Virus record (IMG/VR): IMGVR_UViG_3300010413_000098
Coordinates: 1 to 35,366 of that record
From: a virus
Strand: one strand, 5' to 3'
DNA length: 35,366 bases
A program made the position numbers and the translations under genes. The notes beneath the pieces are model-generated. The model was given only the letters and a program-made list of their open reading frames with translations, made no database searches and had not been told where the DNA came from. Positions 29,034 to 35,366 of this stretch are shown here, piece after piece. Within the stretch, counting starts at the first letter, position 1, and the number at the start of each line of letters is the position of its first letter.

Positions 29034-29636
29034 ATGAGTCAGATACGCACTTTCACGTGGACCAACCCAAACCCAGCTGTTGCTCACAACCTCAATGTTG
29101 GTTTTACAGTTGCAGAAATTACCACCGTTGACACTACCAACGGCGGTTCTTGGTATTGGAATGACCAAATGGCCGACGCTTCTTCGCTCGACGTAGATAG
29201 CGGCGCTTATTCTGGATCCAATGGCTTTACGCCATTATCCCAAAGTTCAGCCTTTGGCGCAACAATTAGTGGCTTTACCAATGCTAGTCCTGGTGTCATC
29301 ACAGTGAATGATACCGCTACGTTTGGCTTTGCCGCTGGCGATACTATTAAAGTAGCCGATATCGCTGATGATGGAACTGGAACAAATAGTTTAAATAATA
29401 CATTTGTTATTGCTTCCATTACAGCTACTACTATTACAACCACAACCGATACATCGGTTACTGGCTATAGTGTTTACGTTTCTGGTGGAATTGTAACCCG
29501 CGTTTCCGATTCTTCGGGCGCTGCAATTCCAACCGAAAACTTTTCAATTCGCGGAATCACCGTTGGAACCACCCCTGTTGGGGCAGCGAGTGCAGTTATG
29601 ACCGCAGTTGTTAAAGGTAAAAACAGCGTAGTATAA
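29034..29636 (+). CDS. Putative capsid decoration / head protein
   Basis: This is 200 residues, site ATGAGGT, beginning 10 bases after the capsid stop. It is beta-rich and Thr/Ser/Ala-rich. Residues of about 1-50 and 165-200 read as one domain (RTFTWTNPNPAVAHNLNVGF, AVMTAVVKGKNSVV). Between them lies an inserted module (ISGFTNASPGVITVNDTATF, GFAAGDTIKVADI, YSVYVSGGIVTRV) resembling the FCCH-type domain also seen in the protein at 31542. The gene's place right after the capsid gene suggests a decoration or cement protein. Not firmly identified. Confidence 0.6.
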   Translation: MSQIRTFTWTNPNPAVAHNLNVGFTVAEITTVDTTNGGSWYWNDQMADASSLDVDSGAYSGSNGFTPLSQSSAFGATISGFTNASPGVITVNDTATFGFAAGDTIKVADIADDGTGTNSLNNTFVIASITATTITTTTDTSVTGYSVYVSGGIVTRVSDSSGAAIPTENFSIRGITVGTTPVGAASAVMTAVVKGKNSVV

Positions 29637-29643
29637 CGAATTT

Positions 29644-29679
29644 ATGGGAGGGAGATGGCTCTCTCCCATTTGCTTACAC
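29644..29679 (+). promoter_or_regulatory. Hairpin plus GCTTACAC element (copy 5)
   Basis: A perfect 7-bp stem ATGGGAG (29644-29650) with CTCCCAT (29663-29669) runs into TTGCTTACAC (29670-29679). The next gene's ribosome site CAGGAGAACC and ATG follow at once. Same layout as copy 1: stem, one or no base, TTGCTTACAC, SD, start. Confidence 0.55.
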
Positions 29680-29690
29680 ACAGGAGAACC

Positions 29691-30050
29691 ATGGCTGAAT
29701 TAAATAATAAAGTCAGTGAATCTTTTTTGGCGGCCCTCCCAATCGTTGGGAATCAGCCGAAAAGCGAGAAAGAAGAAAAATTCTTAAGAGAAGTTTGCAC
29801 CTACGAATTTTCTAATGTAGAAGAACAAGGACTTTCAGTGAAATTTCCATATGGAAGCACCAAAAATAAGCATACTTTCCAACTATTCCATGGCGGACGG
29901 TATCGCCTACCTAGATTTGTAGCTCGGTTTATCGAGTCTCGCGGCACACCTATGTATGACTGGAGACCAGATCCCCAAGGAACTGGACGAATGACTAAAC
30001 AATTAGTAGGAACAAAATCTCGATTTCAGATGCGAGAAGTTTACGAATAG
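29691..30050 (+). CDS. Head/neck region protein, function unknown
   Basis: This is 119 residues from the ATG at 29691 with CAGGAGAACC; an upstream in-frame ATG at 29655 lies in the hairpin element. It carries LREVCTYEFSNVEEQGLSVK, FPYGSTKNKHTFQLFHGGRY and RLPRFVARFIESRGTPMYDW. Similar small proteins follow the capsid gene in N4-gp56-type podophages in my recollection. Probably a minor head or neck part; unproven. Confidence 0.6.
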   Translation: MAELNNKVSESFLAALPIVGNQPKSEKEEKFLREVCTYEFSNVEEQGLSVKFPYGSTKNKHTFQLFHGGRYRLPRFVARFIESRGTPMYDWRPDPQGTGRMTKQLVGTKSRFQMREVYE

Positions 30051-30068
30051 CAGATTTGAGGATTATCC

Positions 30069-30962
30069 ATGGCCACTTGGGATCTTGCAGATATAAGGCG
30101 AAAAGTCAGACAAGTTACCGGAAGACTTTCTCCAGCAGAATTAAGTAACGATCAGATCGATGATTACATCAATCGATATTATCAATACACATTCCCCGCT
30201 GAAGTCAAATTGGATCGTAAGGAAACGTATTATGAATTTCTTACTACTCCTAACCAGCAACTTTACGCTTTTCCAGATTCAACTTACACCAATGTAGAGC
30301 CCCCATGTACCATGGACAATCTTACATTGCTCTATTATCAAAGCCCAGATGCTTTTGACCAAGATAATCCAGAGCAAGTAAGCAGGACCACGCCATGGAC
30401 TGGAGATGGCGCTACTGTTACATTTTCAACCACAGTTACTGGTTTCCCTATCTTACCAGATAGTTTGGTCCTTACAGATAATACGGAGACCTTTGAAGAT
30501 ACCAATACGACCTATACTACATCAAATGTAACCTTGACGGGTGATGCTGGAGGAACGGCCACTATCAACTATTCGACTGGTTCGGTCTCTGTAACTTTTA
30601 ATTCTGCTCCGGCAAGCGGACAAAATATTTATTTGTCTTACATTCTTTTCAACGCTGGTAGACCAACTGCTGTATTGAACTACAACAATCAATTTAAATT
30701 TTTCCCTGTTCCTGATACTGCTTACAGATTCCGCATCAAAGCTTATCAATACGTCACAGCACTAACTGCATCAACTGATACACCTGACTTACCGCAATGG
30801 GGTCCTTGCATCGCTTATGGCGCTTCTAGGGACATACATGCAGACTATGGCGAATTGGATGCCTACGGTGAGGTTACGGCTCTATACAAAGAGCAAGTTG
30901 CCTATGTGTTAAATAGAACAAACCAAAACCTGCTCAACACAAGAGCAGCCCCTTCATTCTGA
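30069..30962 (+). CDS. Head-to-tail adaptor-like protein with beta insertion
   Basis: This is 297 residues, site TTGAGGA. The N-terminus (WDLADIRRKVRQVTGRLSPA, ELSNDQIDDYINRYYQYTFP) and C-terminus (LPQWGPCIAYGASRDIHADY, ALYKEQVAYVLNRTNQN) are helical, as in adaptor proteins that bind the portal. A beta-rich insert (about residues 110-200: WTGDGATVTFSTTVTGFPIL, INYSTGSVSVTFNSAPASGQ) splits them and may project outward. Position after head genes and before tail genes supports the call. Confidence 0.65.
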   Translation: MATWDLADIRRKVRQVTGRLSPAELSNDQIDDYINRYYQYTFPAEVKLDRKETYYEFLTTPNQQLYAFPDSTYTNVEPPCTMDNLTLLYYQSPDAFDQDNPEQVSRTTPWTGDGATVTFSTTVTGFPILPDSLVLTDNTETFEDTNTTYTTSNVTLTGDAGGTATINYSTGSVSVTFNSAPASGQNIYLSYILFNAGRPTAVLNYNNQFKFFPVPDTAYRFRIKAYQYVTALTASTDTPDLPQWGPCIAYGASRDIHADYGELDAYGEVTALYKEQVAYVLNRTNQNLLNTRAAPSF

Positions 30963-30969
30963 GGTACTT

Positions 30970-31542
30970 ATGGCATGGTTAATTACCGAACCCCAAGATA
31001 CAACAAAAATTAGAGATTTAGGAACAGTTATTCGCCCGAACTGGGTAGCGATTGATCAAGCAGAAAGCACTTTCACACCAATAGCATTCAATTTTGCTAA
31101 TAGAACACCGGACCCTGCACCCAATGATCCAGCGGCTATTGCTGATGCCTATATTCTCTATTGCAAAGATGATAGCGGAGGGGATCCAGAACTTTTTGGA
31201 ATCGATGAAAGTTCAAATATCATCCAATTCACCAATGGGGCACCCACGGTCGCTCAGAATGGATTTTGTTTTCTACCAGGTGGATTATTCCTGCAATGGG
31301 GACGCGGATTAATTGCAGGTGGTGGAACAACCGCTGCGGTAGTATTTCCAACAGCATTCAGTGCTGCTGCTTATTCAGTTGTATCTACTCCTTACGATAA
31401 TCCAATTACAGGATCAACGCCAAGAGAATGGGGAATACAAAATGCCAGTATCACAGCTAATGGTTTTACTGCGCAGTCATTTAATGGAGTTGTGCCAGGT
31501 GGAGGCGTTAATTTTGGTTGGATTGCAATAGGACCAGCATAA
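30970..31542 (+). CDS. Tail fibre-like protein with gp53-type C-terminal domain
   Basis: This is 190 residues, site CTGAGGT. The C-terminal half FCFLPGGLFLQWGRGLIAGG followed by AAVVFPTAFSAAAYSVVSTP and GVNFGWIAIGP matches the small beta-sandwich domain (ggl-x-x-QWG ... FP-x-x-F) seen at the ends of many tail fibres. The N-terminal MAWLITEPQDTTKIRDLGTV is a probable attachment part. Its stop overlaps the next start (TAATG). Confidence 0.7.
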   Translation: MAWLITEPQDTTKIRDLGTVIRPNWVAIDQAESTFTPIAFNFANRTPDPAPNDPAAIADAYILYCKDDSGGDPELFGIDESSNIIQFTNGAPTVAQNGFCFLPGGLFLQWGRGLIAGGGTTAAVVFPTAFSAAAYSVVSTPYDNPITGSTPREWGIQNASITANGFTAQSFNGVVPGGGVNFGWIAIGPA

Positions 31543-33419
31543 TGAGCCTTAGTCCATATTTAATTACTCCTTTTCAGACTGGCTTAGATACAGATCTCGA
31601 GCCATGGCTTGCTCCTCCAGATTCATTTTCGATTCTTGATAATTTGCATGTTAAACATGGAAGAATAGAGAAGAGAGCTGGCTACAACATTTTTGGTCAG
31701 CTCACAAATCGAGTAATGGGCATTGCTCGAGTTATCAATAGTGATAACACAAAAACTATTGTTGCTTTCGATACGACGCGGGCCTATCGATATAATGGGG
31801 TTACAAATAGCTTTGATGTAATGGACGCAGCCGCCATTATGAGCAGCTCAGATACCGACTATGTCTGGGCTGAAAACTGGCAAAGTTCAGATATAGCGAA
31901 TAGATTATACTTTACAAACGGGAAGGCTTACGATGGTGTATCCGTTGATGGTATCCGCTACTATACTGGCAGCGGTCTTGCTACTGTACTCTTCACACCA
32001 GATTTAAATTCTGGCGCGACTAGGATATTATATGGTGGAAAGCTTCTTTTCACTATAAAGCAAAGATTAGTTGTATTAAACACTTATGAATACAACACTG
32101 TAACTGCTACAACAACTAACTATCCCCAGCGAGCCCGCTGGTGTCAAGCTCAAGGCCCTTCGAATTGGGATGATATTACCCCTGGTGGAGGAGGTTATGT
32201 CGACGCACCCACTGGTGGTCATATCATCTCAGCAAGGGCTCTCCAAGATGCGATAATCGTATTTTTCACTGATGGAGTCTGGACTCTTCGACCTGTATCT
32301 GATCCGGCACTTCCATTTCGATGGGACAAAATCAATGACTTTAGGGCTTGTGATGGCAAAATGGCTTCTGTTGGATATGACCGTTACGTTACTTCTCTTG
32401 GTGTACGAGGGATTACGGCTACTGATGGCGTAGAAACGCGCAGAATAGATGATAGAATCAGCGACTTTGTAATTGATGCAATCAACGTCGATGAATTTGA
32501 TAAAGTCTATTGTGCGAGAAGCTATTCAGATAAACGGTGGTGGACTTTATATGCAAATAATACTGACACAGAAAATAGTAAAGCTCTCATCTATGATGAT
32601 GATTCTAGTTCCTTTTCCACCTATACTATTGCTCTTAACTGCTTAGGCTACGGAAATGCGGGATTTGATTATGGCTTAGATGATTTTACCGTAGCCAACA
32701 ACCTAGATTGGACTCTGATTGATGGTCCTGGCGACTCTAATCTACAGGATTATTTCTGGCAGGATAATCAAGAGCTTCTTCTAGGGGGTGCTACTGATGG
32801 TTACATCTATCAACTTGAAATGGGCGGTGATGATAACGGATCAAATATAGACGCTGAGTTTTTAACCGCTGCCTGGAATCCATTCAAAGATCAGGGAGTC
32901 GAATGTCAAATGAGCTATATCGACTTCTTTATCGATACAGATACGCAAACTCAAGCAGCAATCGAGTTTTATAAAGATAATGAAATCTCTCCATATGCAC
33001 TCCAATACTTAGATTTTCTCCCTAATCTTGGTTACATCGCAAGAATCATCAACGTTACCCAAGCAAATCCAGCCAATGTTAACGCTCCAGATCATGGTCT
33101 ATCTACCGGTGATGTCGTTTATATCTACGGCGTTCAAGGAATGGTCGAGCTCATAGATGGCCCCCATACAATCACAGTTGTGGATACAAACCACTTCACT
33201 CTAGACGGGATCGACAGCACAGCTTTCACAGCTTACACAACAGGCGGTCAAGTCGTAGAAAGACGATTTTATAAAACTAAGACATGGAAACGGGCTTACG
33301 CTGGCGCTTATGGCTACCAACACAGAATTAGATTCACAGCTCTAGGTGGTAATAGGCCATTTCGTATCCATGCTTTTAAACCTTATTTCAGACCAAGGGG
33401 TCGTAGGACGGTGGAATAA
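31542..33419 (+). CDS. Tail/neck stabilisation-type protein with FCCH-like module
   Basis: This is 625 residues from the coupled ATG at 31542. The N-terminus SPYLITPFQTGLDTDLEPWL with DNLHVKHGRIEKRAGYNIFG is typical of large podoviral neck or tail proteins (P22 gp10-like packaged-DNA stabilisation class), followed by propeller-like repeats (TRAYRYNGVTNSFDVMDAAA, NRLYFTNGKAYDGVSVDGI, IVFFTDGVWTLRPVSDP). Residues of about 515-580 hold an FCCH-like insert (ITVVDTNHFTLDGIDSTAFT, TTGGQVVERRFYKTK). Probably a hexameric tail tube or needle-base component. The exact homologue is uncertain. Confidence 0.65.
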   Translation: MSLSPYLITPFQTGLDTDLEPWLAPPDSFSILDNLHVKHGRIEKRAGYNIFGQLTNRVMGIARVINSDNTKTIVAFDTTRAYRYNGVTNSFDVMDAAAIMSSSDTDYVWAENWQSSDIANRLYFTNGKAYDGVSVDGIRYYTGSGLATVLFTPDLNSGATRILYGGKLLFTIKQRLVVLNTYEYNTVTATTTNYPQRARWCQAQGPSNWDDITPGGGGYVDAPTGGHIISARALQDAIIVFFTDGVWTLRPVSDPALPFRWDKINDFRACDGKMASVGYDRYVTSLGVRGITATDGVETRRIDDRISDFVIDAINVDEFDKVYCARSYSDKRWWTLYANNTDTENSKALIYDDDSSSFSTYTIALNCLGYGNAGFDYGLDDFTVANNLDWTLIDGPGDSNLQDYFWQDNQELLLGGATDGYIYQLEMGGDDNGSNIDAEFLTAAWNPFKDQGVECQMSYIDFFIDTDTQTQAAIEFYKDNEISPYALQYLDFLPNLGYIARIINVTQANPANVNAPDHGLSTGDVVYIYGVQGMVELIDGPHTITVVDTNHFTLDGIDSTAFTAYTTGGQVVERRFYKTKTWKRAYAGAYGYQHRIRFTALGGNRPFRIHAFKPYFRPRGRRTVE

Positions 33420-33976
33420 TGACATTACCGTCAAATATCAATTTTCCTCTCAGAGTCGATTTTACAGAAATCGAAGATGTTGATCGCTACATGCGAGATC
33501 TCACCTTTGAAATTCAAAATATGTACGAAGAGCTTGCACAAGGAATCAATGGGGATATTAAAGGCGACGCGTTCACGCAGAAAGAGAACTGGACGCCAAC
33601 TTTAGATGGTACAGCGATAAGTGGAACATTCACTTATGATCATCAGATCGGTTGGGCGTATCGTCAAGGATTAATGGTGGATATCTGGTTTGACATCTCA
33701 TGGAGTGATCCCGGGATCTCGGCCGGAAATTTGTACTTACAACTTCCGTACAAAGTTGCTAACAGCAATCAAAAGCCATTTTCGGAAGTGATGCAGACTT
33801 CAAATATTTCATACGGCGCTGGAAAGAGTCTATTATCGATAAATGCAATACCTAACACTTACCGTGGGGAAATTTGGGCATCTGGGAGCGGTTTAGCAAC
33901 GGCTAATCTGAGCGTTCCTACATCTGGTCAGCTGATAGGACATTGTCGTTATCTGGGGGTCCAAAATGAGCCCTAA
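33419..33976 (+). CDS. Tail structural protein, possible fibre
   Basis: This is 185 residues, start overlapping the previous stop. An N-terminal helix (YMRDLTFEIQNMYEELAQGI) precedes a beta domain (NWTPTLDGTAISGTFTYDHQ, IGWAYRQGLMVDIWFDISWS, GNLYLQLPYKV), a pattern seen in trimeric fibre segments. Its end overlaps the next gene by 11 bases. Structural role inferred from composition and position. Confidence 0.6.
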   Translation: MTLPSNINFPLRVDFTEIEDVDRYMRDLTFEIQNMYEELAQGINGDIKGDAFTQKENWTPTLDGTAISGTFTYDHQIGWAYRQGLMVDIWFDISWSDPGISAGNLYLQLPYKVANSNQKPFSEVMQTSNISYGAGKSLLSINAIPNTYRGEIWASGSGLATANLSVPTSGQLIGHCRYLGVQNEP

Positions 33977-34505
33977 GAAAGATATTGACAAATTGAGATG
34001 GATTCGCGTTTTTACACCTGATCATATCCCCAAAAAACTCGTTGAACAAGTTAGAGATCGAGATTATTCAGTAGAAGATTTTTATAAATATCATCAGTCA
34101 TCTTGCTTAGTTCAGACTCAAGACGGAATAAAATTGAATCCTCTTTCACACCTCTACGTTCTTGCTGACGATGAAAATCTAATCCAAGGTTTCCTTTGGT
34201 TCACTGTCGATCCATTAGCTAAAGACATCGTTGTACAGACCTATAGTGTTGAAAAAGACTATTGGGGAGGAGGTCTAGCTGTAGCGAAACTTGCGAAACA
34301 TATTAAAGAAATAAAGAAAAAAGCAGATCTAAATAAAGTGTATTGGGTAACAAACTATCCAAAACATAGCCAACGCTACGGGTTTAAGAGATCTGATTCA
34401 ATTTTGATGGAATATACAGGAGAGGAAGAAAATGGGTTCAACAATGATGGGAAAACAGGGAACAACGGACCTGTTGACTCCGGAGCAAAAAAAGTTTCTG
34501 AGTGA
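33966..34505 (+). CDS. GNAT acetyltransferase-like virion-region protein
   Basis: This is 179 residues, GGGGG upstream of the ATG. Residues of about 55-145 look like a GNAT fold: LYVLADDENLIQGFLWFTVD, then IVVQTYSVEKDYWGGGLAVA with a degenerate acetyl-CoA loop, and KVYWVTNYPKHSQRYGFKRS. GNAT-like proteins occur with internal virion proteins of T7-type phages (gp13). The canonical Q/RxxGxG/A loop is not intact (YWGGGLA), so catalysis is doubtful. The Gly/Asn-rich tail overlaps the next gene by 74 bases. Confidence 0.6.
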   Translation: MSPKKDIDKLRWIRVFTPDHIPKKLVEQVRDRDYSVEDFYKYHQSSCLVQTQDGIKLNPLSHLYVLADDENLIQGFLWFTVDPLAKDIVVQTYSVEKDYWGGGLAVAKLAKHIKEIKKKADLNKVYWVTNYPKHSQRYGFKRSDSILMEYTGEEENGFNNDGKTGNNGPVDSGAKKVSE

Positions 34506-34998
34506 TGCCTTGGGTGGCACAGGGATGGCTGGAGGAGCTTACTCACAGTTTTTAAATCCACAAAATTACGAACAACAATTCCAAGAGATGCTTGTTGAGC
34601 CTACCACACGAGCATATTTGCAACAAGTGGTCCCTGGGCTACAACAACGCTTTGTAGACGCAAATGCGGGCTCTTCATCGGCACTAAACCAAGCACTTAC
34701 CCAGGGCGCCCAAGATTTGTCATCGTCTCTAGGGACGCAGTATTTGAACTTCCTGCAGGGTCAGCAAGGAAATACGCTTTCTGCGCTAGGACAGCTTGGA
34801 GGACTTGCGCAGGCGCATACCTTCCAGCCTTACCAGCAACAAGGATTAGCAGGACCATTGATAGGTGGTCTTGGTTCAGTTTTAGGTGGTTATTTAGGCG
34901 GACCCTCTACCGCATTGGGGTCATTAGGGAAAGGAATAGCTGGTCTTTTCAATTCTAGCGGGGACCAACGTGGTCCATCGCGTGGTGGCGGATATTAA
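34432..34998 (+). CDS. Gln/Gly-rich internal virion protein
   Basis: This is 188 residues, site GAGAGGAAG. Composition is rich in Gln, Gly, Ala, Ser and Leu: GGTGMAGGAYSQFLNPQNYE, SSALNQALTQGAQDLSSSLG, then a glycine-zipper-like end PLIGGLGSVLGGYLGGPS. This is the type of small membrane-active ejection protein found first in podoviral internal-protein operons. It overlaps the GNAT-like gene by 74 bases and precedes the 396-residue protein by 15. Confidence 0.6.
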   Translation: MGSTMMGKQGTTDLLTPEQKKFLSDALGGTGMAGGAYSQFLNPQNYEQQFQEMLVEPTTRAYLQQVVPGLQQRFVDANAGSSSALNQALTQGAQDLSSSLGTQYLNFLQGQQGNTLSALGQLGGLAQAHTFQPYQQQGLAGPLIGGLGSVLGGYLGGPSTALGSLGKGIAGLFNSSGDQRGPSRGGGY

Positions 34999-35013
34999 TT
35001 TATAGGAGAAGTC

Positions 35014-35366
35014 ATGCAAATCATACCACACCCACTAGCTGGCGGTCTCCAGCAGGCTTTGGCGAGTATAGGAGCTGGTTTAGAGAGGCGGGGGGAACGC
35101 CAATTTGAGCAGCAGAAAAAGCAGCTAAAATCATCTGCATTAGAGCAAGCTTTTCAAAAAGCTTTTGTTGATCCGAATACGGGACAATTTCTGGAACCAA
35201 CAGAACAAGGAGTTTTGGGTTTTTTACAAACGGCCCAAAAAGCAGACATACCAGCCAGTGAATTAACACCATATGTGAATTTCCTTGCTCCACAAATCAA
35301 ACAAAGAAGCAAAATCGAAGGAACTAATGATATATTAAATCAAGTTTATGGTGGCAGAAATGATGG
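35014..35366 (+). CDS. Putative internal virion protein, 5' part; continues at position 1-982
   Basis: The ATG at 35014 with TAGGAGA upstream opens MQIIPHPLAGGLQQALASIG and AGLERRGERQFEQQKKQLKS, and the frame is still open at the right edge. It joins in frame to the left end of the window, ending at 982 (396 residues in total). See the entry for 1-982. Confidence 0.65.
   Translation, partial: MQIIPHPLAGGLQQALASIGAGLERRGERQFEQQKKQLKSSALEQAFQKAFVDPNTGQFLEPTEQGVLGFLQTAQKADIPASELTPYVNFLAPQIKQRSKIEGTNDILNQVYGGRND
35223..35366. repeat. Right copy of 144-bp terminal direct repeat
   Basis: Exact copy of 1-144. It supports circular closure of a unit of about 35,222 bp. Confidence 0.95.

Noticed and set aside
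33966-34505. Calling the GNAT-like protein an active acetyltransferase
   Set aside because: The acetyl-CoA loop is degenerate and the context is structural, so only a fold-level resemblance is claimed.
1-35366. CRISPR array, tRNA genes, integrase and attachment sites
   Set aside because: No regularly spaced direct repeats with unique spacers, no cloverleaf with a CCA end, and no tyrosine or serine recombinase motif was found by eye. A tRNA scan would settle the second point.

Overview
The window looks like one complete, circularly closed genome of a tailed phage. Bases 1-144 recur exactly at 35223-35366, so the unit length is about 35,222 bp, and the gene cut by the left edge resumes intact at the right edge. 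The head genes are of podovirus type: P22-like portal, N4-gp56-family major capsid protein, head-tail and tail accessory proteins, and internal virion proteins. I see no sheath, tube or long tape-measure gene. The DNA is AT-rich. A host with an outer membrane is suggested by a phage-borne beta-barrel gene with a signal peptide (12885-13505). No host genus can be read from the sequence. No integrase, DNA or RNA polymerase, tRNA, CRISPR array or recognisable endolysin was seen.

Layout. The right half (15547-34998, running over the ends to 2352) is one long rightward series. It starts with an HTH regulator, a winged-helix protein, a replication initiator that carries an iteron-like candidate origin, and a RusA resolvase. 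Small genes follow, with a ParB-like protein, then TerS, TerL, portal, scaffold and major capsid, then head-tail and tail proteins, a GNAT-like protein and two or three ejection proteins. A leftward recombination cassette (15381-12885) holds an unknown protein, an ERF annealing protein, a YqaJ exonuclease and the outer-membrane protein. A rightward block (3111-11569) encodes a 1039-residue repetitive fibre, a beta-helix spike, two C1q-tipped paralogues and small basic or membrane proteins. Two leftward clusters of tiny membrane proteins (2376-2883 and 11752-12139) are lysis candidates.

The most striking content is self-splicing. The major capsid gene is split into three exons by two small, ORF-less, mutually homologous group I introns (27663-27916 and 28728-28951). 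Their splice sites, P1, P7, P8, P9 and P10 can be read directly, and the joined exons give a 313-residue N4-gp56-type capsid protein. About 6 kb upstream, the terminase P-loop is split by a 365-residue intein with a LAGLIDADG endonuclease. DNA packaging and head assembly therefore both depend on splicing.

Unusual non-coding structure includes: a repeated hairpin plus GCTTACAC element in front of several late genes (five copies); a strong promoter followed by three hairpins and a terminator with no long ORF (candidate small RNA, 11619-11699); phased iterons inside the replication gene; a pentanucleotide-periodic NNNGG tract (12555-12631); a chain of inverted repeats before the replication initiator (17048-17271); and two leftward terminators in regions with no leftward gene.
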